Shown here: in pieces, positions 1 to 7,829 of the stretch
Numbering within the stretch: the first letter of the stretch is position 1
Layout of the letters: every line of letters starts with the position of its first letter
Program-made: the position numbers and the translations under genes
Notes under the pieces: model-generated
Told to the model about the DNA's origin: nothing
The model's database searches: none
The model's input: the letters and a program-made list of their open reading frames with translations, nothing else
Assembly (NCBI GenBank): GCA_910589595.1
Contig: CAJUTM010000004.1
Span: 1-64,000 of the forward strand
DNA from: an uncultured Eubacterium sp.
GTDB taxonomy: Bacteria > Bacillota > Clostridia > Lachnospirales > Lachnospiraceae
Direction: 5' to 3'
Length of the DNA stretch: 64,000 nt

Positions 1-30
1 TTGCATCAATGATTCTTTGACTTGTTTCAT
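1..30 (-). CDS. 5' end of an unidentified gene running off the window edge
   Basis: Only ten codons are visible (MKQVKESLMQ). The ATG at 28-30 is preceded on the minus strand by GGAGGTGAT with seven bases of spacing, and a good promoter lies just upstream (65-93), so this is very likely a real start. The product cannot be identified from ten residues. The gene diverges from the riboswitch-controlled pair to its right. Confidence 0.55.
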   Translation of the reverse strand, partial: MKQVKESLMQ

Positions 31-64
31 CCAAGTTATCACCTCCATGCAAGTGGACACTTTC

Positions 65-93
65 ATATTAACAAAATAGTACTTTAAAGTCAA
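65..93 (-). promoter_or_regulatory. SigmaA-type promoter for the leftward gene
   Basis: On the minus strand TTGACT (93-88) and TAATAT (70-65) are separated by 17 bases, close to the vegetative consensus. The spacer contains the perfect palindrome ACTTTAAAGT at 81-90. A palindrome between the -35 and -10 elements is where many autoregulators bind, so the gene may be repressed or activated from this site; that is inference. Confidence 0.6.
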
Positions 94-117
94 TAAAAAT
101 GTATTGTTATATTATAT

Positions 118-146
118 TGGACAAACATATCAAGTATTGCTATAAT
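118..146 (+). promoter_or_regulatory. SigmaA-type promoter for the cobalamin riboswitch transcript
   Basis: TGGACA (118-123) and TATAAT (141-146) are separated by exactly 17 bases. Transcription would start near 153, shortly before the conserved riboswitch core, so this promoter should drive the riboswitch and the two exported-protein genes. Confidence 0.7.
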
Positions 147-171
147 ACTAACCGATGGTATCAATAATATT

Positions 172-332
172 AGTAACCATACGGTTCTCGCGAGAGATTA
201 ATAGGGAAGGCGGTGTGAGTCCGCCACAGCCCCCGCTGCCGTATTACGGGAGGAATAAGATAATATGCCACTGGCGCAAGCCGGGAAGGTTTCTTATTCT
301 GTTGATTGTCAAGTCGGAAGACCTGCCCTATG
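172..332 (+). promoter_or_regulatory. Cobalamin (B12) riboswitch
   Basis: The aptamer core is recognisable by eye: AATAGGGAAGGCGGTG followed by GAGTCCGCCACAG and CCCCCGCTGCCGT (roughly 200-242), then GCCACTGGCGCAAGCCGGGAAG (split here as GCCACTGG at 267-274 and GCCGGGAAG at 280-288), and the closing B12 box AAGTCGGAAGACCTGCC at 311-327. These are the conserved elements of the AdoCbl riboswitch class. About 185 bases of expression platform separate it from the first gene. No clean intrinsic terminator with a U-tract is evident there, so translational control or a less obvious terminator is possible. It implies that the genes at 516-3333 are turned down when corrinoid is plentiful. Confidence 0.93.
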
Positions 333-515
333 GTGTGAAATATGACCTTTCGGAGGGAGAGGGAATGTTTTGACTATCTATTTTAGTCATCACAGGCCTT
401 TCTATGCCCATTTTTAAACCATACAGGAGAGCAATGGTTACTTGGGAAGAAAGGCTTTTCTTGTATTACCTTTATACCACAAAAAATAAAAATACTGGAA
501 AGAAGGTTTTTTTAC

Positions 516-1703
516 ATGAAAACAAAAAAAATGTTGACGGCGCTGCTGATTATTATGATGACAATTTCCACGACCGATGGTTTTGTCGCAAAGGCAGCCA
601 AAACGATTACGGTAACACTTCGCATGGAACAGGATAATGCCACCTTGACAAAGCCTGTCTCCGTCACTATGACAGAGAATGATATCAAAGCTTATGGCAG
701 CATGGGATTTTCCACTGATGTAATGACTCCATATCACGTACTGGCAAAATATCTGATAACAGAAAAAGGCGCAACCGAAGAAACTTTAGCCGATTATTTA
801 CTCGTCTCTTCCGGCTTCCTGAATGGAATTTCTCCGAATGGAAACATAAAAAAGGATTCCGGCTCTCCATCCGCTAATCCAAATACCAGCGACTGCTATT
901 GGATGTTCGCAGTAAACGACGCCTCTCCTGTCAATCCGGCTACCGGATTTTCCTATAGCTTAAACGAGTATCCGGTACAGGATAACGACGAACTCGTCTT
1001 CTACGGCTTGTGGGGCGGCGATTGGGAAAGCTCCATCAGCCCCTATTACACAACGTTTGACAAAAAAGAATATACGGCAAAGACAAATGAGAAAATAGAC
1101 GTCTCCCTGCTCGGTCTTGACATTTTTAACGACTATGGAGTGAAAGCAAACCGCGCAATCAATGGCGCCAATGTAACCGTTACCAGAGCAAACGGAGAAA
1201 CAATGCCCGGCCAGTATGTTACCGGCAAAGACGGTAAAGCTTCTCTCTGCTTTTCGGAAAAAGGCACATACATACTCTCTGCCTACCGCAAAACAGCAGA
1301 CGGATTACACTATGACATCTCCCGTCCTTTTGCCACTGTAACCGTTACCGACGCGGAAATAAAACCGGATTCGCCAATTACAACGCCGCCGGATTCGGCA
1401 AAAACTGTAAAACCGTCCAAAGTAAAAGGGGTAAAAGCAAGCGTAAAGAAAACAAAGAAAAAGAAGAAAAAAGTTGCGATTACGTGGAAGAAATCGGCTA
1501 ACGCTTCCGGCTATGAAATCTACCTCTCAAAAAAGAAAAAGACGGGATACAAAAAGGCAGGAAATGTAACAGGTACAAAGAAGACAATAAAAAGAAAAAA
1601 AGGAACCTATTTTGTAAAAATCCGCGCTTATAACAAACAAGCGTCCACTACGAAAAAGATTTACGGCGCCTTTAGCAAAGTAAAAAAAATCAGGGTAAAA
1701 TAG
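516..1703 (+). CDS. Exported DUF4430 (transcobalamin-like) protein with lysine-rich C-terminal domain
   Basis: A 395-residue exported protein. Residues 1-28 form a signal peptide ending at AKA. Residues about 30-170 form a DUF4430-type domain with the signature CYWMFAVNDASPVN near 127-140 and DNDELVFYGLW near 157-166; this family is related to the C-terminal cobalamin-covering domain of intrinsic factor and transcobalamin. Residues about 175-280 look like an Ig-like domain. After a Pro/Thr linker the last 90 residues are an extremely lysine-rich fibronectin-III-like module. The ATG follows AGAAGG with nine bases of spacing. The B12 riboswitch just upstream and the propeller lipoprotein 19 bases downstream suggest extracellular corrinoid binding. 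The domain call is fairly firm; the ligand is inferred. Confidence 0.8.
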   Translation: MKTKKMLTALLIIMMTISTTDGFVAKAAKTITVTLRMEQDNATLTKPVSVTMTENDIKAYGSMGFSTDVMTPYHVLAKYLITEKGATEETLADYLLVSSGFLNGISPNGNIKKDSGSPSANPNTSDCYWMFAVNDASPVNPATGFSYSLNEYPVQDNDELVFYGLWGGDWESSISPYYTTFDKKEYTAKTNEKIDVSLLGLDIFNDYGVKANRAINGANVTVTRANGETMPGQYVTGKDGKASLCFSEKGTYILSAYRKTADGLHYDISRPFATVTVTDAEIKPDSPITTPPDSAKTVKPSKVKGVKASVKKTKKKKKKVAITWKKSANASGYEIYLSKKKKTGYKKAGNVTGTKKTIKRKKGTYFVKIRAYNKQASTTKKIYGAFSKVKKIRVK

Positions 1704-1722
1704 AACCGGATAGGAGGAACAT

Positions 1723-3333
1723 TTGAAAAGCAATAACAAATTAAAACTCATTTTTTTCTGCATACTGCTGACTACCGTTATTAGTTGTTGCGGTTTCTCT
1801 ACCTTTCGCGGCGAAACAGGAACGGGAAATGCCAATGTTGTAACCATTAAAACACCGTCTGATAAAAGCAAAACCCGTCTGAAATGGTCGCGCTGCTTTA
1901 AAAAAACCGGAACAACATCCGCCAACTCCATTCCTGTTTTGACGAAAGATTCTATCTATCTGGTCAATACCAATATTCTTTATGAACTGGATTATAACGG
2001 TAATATAAAACGGCAGACAACTCTGTGTGCGAAAATGAATTCTATCAGTAATATGCTTCTTGAGGGGAATTATCTTTTTATTCCCCTCAGCGGAGGCATT
2101 ATGCAATGCATAAATATCCAGTCAATGTCTGCCGTATGGCAGAGTGAAGCATTTGGCGGCCAGTCCTTGTCTACTGTATTTTATCACGAGGGATATCTCT
2201 ATGCCGGCTCTACAACTGTCACCAATGGCGGAACGAGCGGAACCTTTTATTGTCTCAATTCGGCTGACGGCTCTACGGTATGGACGTATGAAGACGCCGA
2301 ACACAAAGGCGGCTACTATTGGAGCGGCGGCATTGTATATAAGGATACCCTATACTTTGCAGGCGACAACGGTTATCTTGTTTCCCACAGTCTACTGACG
2401 CCGGAAGTATACGATACCTGTGCGCTCACGGATACGGCCAAAATACGTGCCGGAATTACTTTTGATGAAGAAACAGACGCTCTCTACACGGTAAGTAACG
2501 ACGGTATTCTCTATCAGATAACGACGGAGGGCAGGCAAATCCAACAGGTAAAAAAGACTCCCATTGCCGAAAATGCCCGCAACATGAATTGTACCAGTAC
2601 GCCAACTATCTGTCAGGGCCGCATCTATGTCGGGGGAATCGCAGATAATACAGGTATCGTGTCGATAATGGACGCCGGACAGATGAAAGTAATCCGCACA
2701 ATACGTGGAGCCGGACATGCCGAAATAAAATCCTCTCCTCTCCTGTCTACCGGAGGGAATGCGGATGGCACTGTCTCTGTCTATGTTACGGCAAATTCCC
2801 TGCCGGGTGGAATATACTATTTTACTGATAACAAAAAAACAACTGCCGATACTTTGCAGACTCTATTTGAACCGAATTCGGCAAAGCAGTTCTGTATGTC
2901 AAGTGTTACGGCAGGAAGCGACGGCACATTATATTATTCAAATGACAGCGGCACTCTCTTTGCTATACACGAAACAACACAAACGACAAACGAGGCAAAT
3001 AACGACGGACAAAAAACGACTCTTGTTCCACCGTCTGGCAAAAGACAGGAAGCAAAAACAAACCGCCTTGTAAAAAAGCCCTCAAAAATAACCATTCGCA
3101 AAAGAAAACGGCTGGTAACTATAAAATGGAAAAAACTATCGGCAAAATATCAGACAATTGTTTATAGAAAATACGGCTCCGGAAAATGGAAAAAGAAAGT
3201 GCTGAAAAAAAAGAAAACCATTACGTGGAAGAAAAAAAAGGGAAAAACTCTTCACTTCCGCTTACGAACCAGATTAAAAGTAGACGGCAGATGGCGCTAT
3301 TCCGGCTATACAAAAATCTTTCATTTGAAGTGA
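1723..3333 (+). CDS. Beta-propeller (PQQ/WD-like repeat) surface lipoprotein, cobalamin-riboswitch controlled
   Basis: A 536-residue lipoprotein. The start is TTG, supported by GGAGGAACAT directly before it. A hydrophobic leader ends in the lipobox VISC, making Cys22 the probable lipidated residue. Residues about 45-420 contain repeated blade-like units (for example GTFYCLNSADGSTVWTY and GDNGYLVSHSL) typical of PQQ-like propellers. Residues about 450-536 are a lysine/arginine-rich fibronectin-III-like tail resembling that of the upstream protein. It is probably co-transcribed with the DUF4430 gene under the B12 riboswitch. Bacteroides BtuG, a different propeller lipoprotein, binds B12 at the cell surface, so a corrinoid-capture role is plausible, but no direct sequence relationship is claimed. 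Confidence 0.78.
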   Translation: MKSNNKLKLIFFCILLTTVISCCGFSTFRGETGTGNANVVTIKTPSDKSKTRLKWSRCFKKTGTTSANSIPVLTKDSIYLVNTNILYELDYNGNIKRQTTLCAKMNSISNMLLEGNYLFIPLSGGIMQCINIQSMSAVWQSEAFGGQSLSTVFYHEGYLYAGSTTVTNGGTSGTFYCLNSADGSTVWTYEDAEHKGGYYWSGGIVYKDTLYFAGDNGYLVSHSLLTPEVYDTCALTDTAKIRAGITFDEETDALYTVSNDGILYQITTEGRQIQQVKKTPIAENARNMNCTSTPTICQGRIYVGGIADNTGIVSIMDAGQMKVIRTIRGAGHAEIKSSPLLSTGGNADGTVSVYVTANSLPGGIYYFTDNKKTTADTLQTLFEPNSAKQFCMSSVTAGSDGTLYYSNDSGTLFAIHETTQTTNEANNDGQKTTLVPPSGKRQEAKTNRLVKKPSKITIRKRKRLVTIKWKKLSAKYQTIVYRKYGSGKWKKKVLKKKKTITWKKKKGKTLHFRLRTRLKVDGRWRYSGYTKIFHLK

Positions 3334-3345
3334 AACTGTGATAAC

Positions 3346-3407
3346 ATGATGCTAGGGTCGAAAGGTCAAAGCAGCAGTTAGAGGAAAAGTACCTTTTATC
3401 CCAACAT
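3346..3407. repeat. Dispersed palindromic repeat, copy 1
   Basis: The left arm ATGATGCTAGGGTCGAAAGG (3346-3365) and the right arm TACCTTTTATCCCAACAT (3390-3407) are imperfect inverted copies of each other. The left arm matches the single arm at 37944-37963 at 19 of 20 positions (3348-3367), and both arms resemble the palindromes at 14305-14340 and 61798-61845. It occupies the gap between the propeller gene and the sirtuin gene. Confidence 0.6.
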
Positions 3408-3452
3408 AATAACATAAGAGTAGGAACTTGGAATGGAGAATGGAGGATTAGT

Positions 3453-4169
3453 ATGACAGAGCAGGAACAATTAAAACAATGGATTGACGAATCTGAAAAC
3501 ATCGTTTTTTTCGGCGGAGCAGGCGTATCTACGGAAAGTAATATACCGGATTTCCGCAGTGTGGACGGCTTATATAATCAGGAATACGATTACCCCCCGG
3601 AGACTATTTTATCCCATAGCTTTTATTTGCGCAATACCGATGAATTTTACCGCTTTTACCGCAATAAAATGCTCTTTCCGGACGCCGAGCCAAATAATGC
3701 CCACAAAGCACTGGCTCATTTAGAACAAATGGGAAAATTAAAAGCAGTCATCACGCAAAATATTGACGGTCTCCACCAAAAAGCAGGGAGCAAGGAAGTA
3801 TATGAACTTCACGGTTCTGTTTTGAGAAACTACTGCAGCCATTGCCACGCATTCTATTCTCTCGATGATATTCTGGCGGCGACAGGTGTTCCACATTGCC
3901 ACTGTGGCGGCATAATAAAACCGGATGTTGTGCTTTACGAAGAGGGTTTGGATTCCTATGTATTAGAACGTGCTATCTCTTATATAAGAAACGCCGATAT
4001 GCTCATTATCGGAGGCACTTCTCTCGCCGTTTATCCCGCCGCAGGACTGATTGACTATTATGAGGGAAACAAATTAGTCCTTATCAACAGGGATAAGACT
4101 ACACGCGATAGTCAGGCCAACCTTATTATTCACGACGCTATCGGTAAGGTTTTAGCTCCTTGGGCGTAA
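3453..4169 (+). CDS. cobB: Sir2-family NAD-dependent protein deacylase
   Basis: 238 residues, the usual length for a bacterial class III/U sirtuin. The NAD-binding signature GAGVSTESNIPDFRS is near residues 22-36, TQNIDGLH near 105-112 and the catalytic histidine in ELHGS near 124. The zinc site is formed by YCSHC and HCHCGG. The protein removes acyl groups from lysines using NAD+, giving nicotinamide and O-acyl-ADP-ribose. The ATG follows GGAGGATTAGT. It stands alone, with no HerA or other defence ATPase nearby, so a housekeeping role is much more likely than the Sir2/HerA phage-defence role. Confidence 0.93.
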   Translation: MTEQEQLKQWIDESENIVFFGGAGVSTESNIPDFRSVDGLYNQEYDYPPETILSHSFYLRNTDEFYRFYRNKMLFPDAEPNNAHKALAHLEQMGKLKAVITQNIDGLHQKAGSKEVYELHGSVLRNYCSHCHAFYSLDDILAATGVPHCHCGGIIKPDVVLYEEGLDSYVLERAISYIRNADMLIIGGTSLAVYPAAGLIDYYEGNKLVLINRDKTTRDSQANLIIHDAIGKVLAPWA

Positions 4170-4213
4170 CCCGACAACGACAAAGCGCATTTAGTGTCTG
4201 AACACAAAGGCAA

Positions 4214-5209
4214 TTAAGAAAAGCGCATTTTTGTCAATTGAATCTGCCGCGGCAGTATCCAACTTTTTTTATTCGCTGATGCCTGCAAAAACAAGTCAAA
4301 GTCTGCTATTTGTCTTTCTTCTTTTGATAAATCTTCATAGGAACAGACAATGGCAGGCTTGCTTTTATCTAATAGCGAAAGCGTATATGCCACATCTTTT
4401 CTCTTATCATCTTGTCGGTTTCTCAGACCTGCGAATTGTATTCCCTCGGACAATTCTATCATTTCATCTTCCAGAAAACGAACGCCAATCTCCCGAATGG
4501 CCTCTATATTTTCCTCCGTTTCCCCACATTCATTTGGCCCCTCCACAAGATATACCGGCATCTTCGCAAGCAGACGTTCCAACTGCCGGCCCGTAAATTC
4601 CCGCATGGAAGCAGTTGCCTTTGGCGAGAAAAGATTCCCCGTAAAAACAACGATATCCGGCTGTAAGCTTTCTAATTTTTCAAAAAATGCCTGAACTTCC
4701 CTGTATGCCATATGTTGTCCGATATATAAATCCGAGACCGAGACTACGGAAAACTCATCGATATTTGCGCTCTTCTTACTCATTACCGTCTGCTCCGACA
4801 CTTGGGGGATTTGTGAATACACAAATACAAAAACCCCGAAAACAGCCGTAATAACGAGTACAATCCAGCTTATTTTAGTCGGGTGGTTAAAGAAACGATA
4901 GATACGGTTATTCCATTTTCTCCGCTTGCCAAGCATACGCACGGCGCCACGCAGGAAACTAAAGACAGGCGTAATGAGCATTACCGCCAAATAGATATCG
5001 CAACACAACTGGACGCCCCATAACAGATAATCGTTTGTTATGTATTGAGAGAAAAAGAAGCATACAAATAGTGTTCCAAGTAATACTACCTGGAACACAT
5101 AATAGAATACATTTGGTATTCTTCCCCGCTGCCAGAGAAACCGATACCGCAGGAAAGAATATCCAAATAACAAAATACTGATAACAAATAGAACAAGTGT
5201 TACTGCCAT
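4214..5209 (-). CDS. Membrane protein with a degenerate calcineurin-like phosphoesterase domain
   Basis: 331 residues with about four N-terminal membrane segments (near 1-20, 35-55, 61-83, 112-131) followed by a phosphoesterase-shaped domain. The fold markers are in order but the metal ligands are replaced: SDLYIG at 159-164 where SDLHLG is expected, FTGNLF at 189-194 for GD, GPNE at 224-227 for GNHE, CSYED for SH, and LQASANKK at 308-315 for SGHTHG. The protein also stops soon after the last motif, so the C-terminus is short. It resembles YkuE/YaeI-type membrane phosphoesterases in layout. I infer a catalytically inactive pseudoenzyme, perhaps a binding or regulatory protein. It lies 14 bases downstream of the L,D-transpeptidase gene and is probably co-transcribed with it. 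Confidence 0.72.
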   Translation of the reverse strand: MAVTLVLFVISILLFGYSFLRYRFLWQRGRIPNVFYYVFQVVLLGTLFVCFFFSQYITNDYLLWGVQLCCDIYLAVMLITPVFSFLRGAVRMLGKRRKWNNRIYRFFNHPTKISWIVLVITAVFGVFVFVYSQIPQVSEQTVMSKKSANIDEFSVVSVSDLYIGQHMAYREVQAFFEKLESLQPDIVVFTGNLFSPKATASMREFTGRQLERLLAKMPVYLVEGPNECGETEENIEAIREIGVRFLEDEMIELSEGIQFAGLRNRQDDKRKDVAYTLSLLDKSKPAIVCSYEDLSKEERQIADFDLFLQASANKKSWILPRQIQLTKMRFS

Positions 5210-5223
5210 GCTTACACCCTTTT

Positions 5224-6585
5224 CTAATAAACTACTACCGGAGTTCCAATGCTCACGTAATCGTAAAGTTTAGCCGCATTATTTAACGGCATATTCACGC
5301 ACCCGTGGGAACCGCCCCGTATATATAAATTTTTACCAAACTTACGCCGCCATGTTGCATCATGTAACCCCTGACCGTCCCAGTTAAACGGCATCCAGTA
5401 GTTTACGTGGCTGCGATAACCCTGAACGGCAATCGTGCCCAGATAGCGGTCTTTTTGTTTTCCATAAATCCGATGTACACCTGTAACCGTTCTTCTCTCT
5501 TTTGTCGGAAGTCCGGTGACGATATCGGATTCCATCTTTAATTTACCATCTTTGTAAAACCACAAATGTTGTCTTGCTATGCTGATTTCGACATATGTTT
5601 TTCCGATATCATCTTTCCCATGCTGTGCCGCCTGATTTCGATAAACAGGCTCTATCGTAGAGCTCTTCTTCTTTTTCAACAGTTTATTTACTTTTTTAAC
5701 GGTTTCATCTTCATTAATCCACCAGCCCATAATACCGCCGTGAATTTTTTTCACTCCGTCTTTTGTCGTCTTAAATTTTCGTGTCTTTCCATAAGTATTG
5801 TATTTCTTTGCCAGTCCCCTTACAAATGAGGGAACCCATTTATTGGATAATTTCAGCTTACCCTTTTTATATGTGAGATGCTCGCTAATCATTGCGCCGT
5901 CTATTACCTCAGTGTCATCGCCAAAGGTAAATGTAATCTTCATATTGCGATATGCTGCAATATCTTTCTGCTGCGATACAATTAATTTATCGCTTGACTT
6001 TACTTTCGGCTGATTATAATAATCGGACAATTGATAACGGATTTCATTTCCGTTTTTAATATCCTGCTCCATAGCGGACATCAGCTTCTGCATATCTACG
6101 TCGTCACCCTGCACTTCATTTACCAGATTCAAATCTTTATCAAAGTAGGCATCGGCAGTAAATTTCGTAGATTGAGGCAACTGTCTCTGCAAAATGGCTA
6201 ACAGCATTTCCATGTTTACTTCTACCGAATTCGGCTGTAAAGAAAGAACTACATCGCGGTGAAAAAGATAATCTGAAAAAGATATATCTTCCTTTTTGCT
6301 CTGCACCTGTTCCTGATTAAATTCACGCGAAACTGCCTGTGAAATATCAATCTTATACTCTTGCTTTTCTTTTATCAGCGTTATCGTAAATCCCTCCGCA
6401 GCATTCATCTTCTCTACTGCTTCTTCCACCGACATGGCGCTGACATCCGTGTTACTCACTATGGCATGCGGGGCAAAGTCACCGCTGAAATATTCTTTGC
6501 TAGAGACAAAAAAAGTGATGAGTAAGCATATAAATACACACGCACCAACAATACAAGCTATTAAAATTTTTTTGTTCTCTTTCAT
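5224..6585 (-). CDS. L,D-transpeptidase with peptidoglycan-binding domain (YkuD family)
   Basis: 453 residues from the ATG at 6585, chosen because GGGAGGAGATAGAAAG precedes it; the further upstream in-frame ATG lies inside a terminator hairpin. An N-terminal membrane anchor (about 5-28) is followed by a PG4-type putative peptidoglycan-binding domain (about 50-310) and a C-terminal YkuD catalytic domain. The active-site signature is HxxxxxxGSHGCVNM, with the catalytic cysteine in SHGCVN near residue 430. The enzyme crosslinks peptidoglycan stem peptides (3-3 links) or attaches proteins outside the membrane. It is followed 14 bases later by the phosphoesterase-like gene. Confidence 0.92.
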   Translation of the reverse strand: MKENKKILIACIVGACVFICLLITFFVSSKEYFSGDFAPHAIVSNTDVSAMSVEEAVEKMNAAEGFTITLIKEKQEYKIDISQAVSREFNQEQVQSKKEDISFSDYLFHRDVVLSLQPNSVEVNMEMLLAILQRQLPQSTKFTADAYFDKDLNLVNEVQGDDVDMQKLMSAMEQDIKNGNEIRYQLSDYYNQPKVKSSDKLIVSQQKDIAAYRNMKITFTFGDDTEVIDGAMISEHLTYKKGKLKLSNKWVPSFVRGLAKKYNTYGKTRKFKTTKDGVKKIHGGIMGWWINEDETVKKVNKLLKKKKSSTIEPVYRNQAAQHGKDDIGKTYVEISIARQHLWFYKDGKLKMESDIVTGLPTKERRTVTGVHRIYGKQKDRYLGTIAVQGYRSHVNYWMPFNWDGQGLHDATWRRKFGKNLYIRGGSHGCVNMPLNNAAKLYDYVSIGTPVVVY

Positions 6586-6604
6586 CTTTCTATCTCCTCC
6601 CAGA

Positions 6605-6625
6605 AAAACCATTAAAAATGGTTTT
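6605..6625 (-). terminator. Intrinsic terminator after tRNA-Ser
   Basis: AAAACCATT (6605-6613) and AATGGTTTT (6617-6625) form a nine-base-pair stem with a three-base loop. On the minus strand it ends in a short T-run, consistent with termination of the tRNA-Ser transcript just before the L,D-transpeptidase start. Confidence 0.55.
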
Positions 6626-6641
6626 GAAATAACAAGAAAAC

Positions 6642-6726
6642 GGAGACGGTGGGATTCGAACCCACGTGCCCGTTAAGGCAAAACGATTTCGAGTCGTTCT
6701 CGTTATGACCACTTCGATACGTCTCC
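6642..6726 (-). tRNA. tRNA-Ser (anticodon CGA)
   Basis: 85 bases. The acceptor arms GGAGACG and CGTCTCC pair, the T-loop is GGTTCGAATCC, and the anticodon stem AACGA/TCGTT encloses CTCGAAA, giving the anticodon CGA that reads UCG. A long variable arm (GCCTTAACGGGC) marks it as a class II tRNA of the serine type. No CCA is encoded. Confidence 0.96.
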
Positions 6727-6757
6727 ATTACCAAACAATATAGATTAAAACATTAAA

Positions 6758-7738
6758 TTAAGAATTTGTCAATGCCTGAATCAAAAAGAGTTCAACCGAT
6801 AACTGGTCTGTCATCTGTCCGGTCTTACACATTTCCTCGTATTCTACACGGTTTTTCAGCATTTTCAGCAAATCATTGCGGGCAAATAATTGCGCCTGTC
6901 TGGTATATTTTGCTACTGTAAAAGGTGGTATTCCGCACTTCCCCGCCAATTCATTTTTATTCATGCCCCTCCCCATACATTCCAACATCTGTAAAAGAAT
7001 ATTGATATGACGGGAAAACAAATACAAAATCGACATCGGTGACTCTTTATTTGCCAGCAGGTCATGGTACAGACGTAATGCCGTTTCTTTTTGTCCGGTG
7101 GCGACGGCATCTATCATATCAAAAATTTTTGATACCGTAAGCCCCGACGAAACCGCCAGAATATCCTCTTCTTCTATTATACTGCGCTCTCCCGCATAGC
7201 CGATAAGTTTATCAAGTTCATGGCTCAATAATTCCATATCCGTACCGGCACGCTCCAGCAGACGCTCTGTATTTGAAACAGAAATTGCCTTTCCCGCTTT
7301 TTTTGCATATCCCGCCACCCATTCTTTGAGCATCTTCTCCGGCTGTCTCACACATTCCGTCACGCAGCCGTTCTTATGAAACCACTTGAACAGACGGTTT
7401 CTCCGGTCCACCTCCTGCTCCACAAAAATCAGATACGTTGTATCCGGAAAAGATTCTAAGTAATCTGTCATCTCATTGCTTTTCGAAAAAAAACGGCTGT
7501 CCTCTACGATAAGAAGACGTCTCTCGGCAAAAAAGGGAAGCACCTGTGCGGCTTCTGCAATCTGCGTTTCCACAATATCCTGATTGCGGAAAAAAGTGCG
7601 GTTCATCTCATCTTCCGGCTGTGTCAGACGCTTAATCAAGGCATTCTTATAATAGCGCACCATATATCGCTCTTCTCCATATATCAGATGAAAATGAGAA
7701 AACTGATTCTTCTTTAACTCACTCTCCAATTGCAGCAT
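6758..7738 (-). CDS. holA: DNA polymerase III subunit delta
   Basis: 326 residues, the family length. The N-terminal stretch FHLIYGEERYMVRYYKNAL is the degenerate P-loop region typical of HolA, followed by EAAQVLPFFAERRLLIVED and the C-terminal helical domain with ILYLFSRHINILLQ. It is the clamp-loader subunit that opens the beta sliding clamp. The start ATG follows GAGGAGGTGCCAC. It lies downstream of comEC, an arrangement common in Firmicutes, and ends about 30 bases before tRNA-Ser. Confidence 0.95.
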   Translation of the reverse strand: MLQLESELKKNQFSHFHLIYGEERYMVRYYKNALIKRLTQPEDEMNRTFFRNQDIVETQIAEAAQVLPFFAERRLLIVEDSRFFSKSNEMTDYLESFPDTTYLIFVEQEVDRRNRLFKWFHKNGCVTECVRQPEKMLKEWVAGYAKKAGKAISVSNTERLLERAGTDMELLSHELDKLIGYAGERSIIEEEDILAVSSGLTVSKIFDMIDAVATGQKETALRLYHDLLANKESPMSILYLFSRHINILLQMLECMGRGMNKNELAGKCGIPPFTVAKYTRQAQLFARNDLLKMLKNRVEYEEMCKTGQMTDQLSVELFLIQALTNS

Positions 7739-7829
7739 GTGGCACCTCCTCTTCTATCTCAAACAGTTTCATTAAAACATCAAAGAACAAATTTGTCAAC
7801 CGATGGATATGATACCCACTGCCCGATTA

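Noticed and set aside
155..373. Protein-coding frame over the riboswitch
   Set aside because: It coincides with the conserved cobalamin riboswitch core, has no ribosome binding site, and its translation is low-complexity.
3453..4169. Sirtuin as part of a Sir2/HerA defence system
   Set aside because: It is a small stand-alone zinc-containing deacylase over 44 kb from the HerA-like gene.
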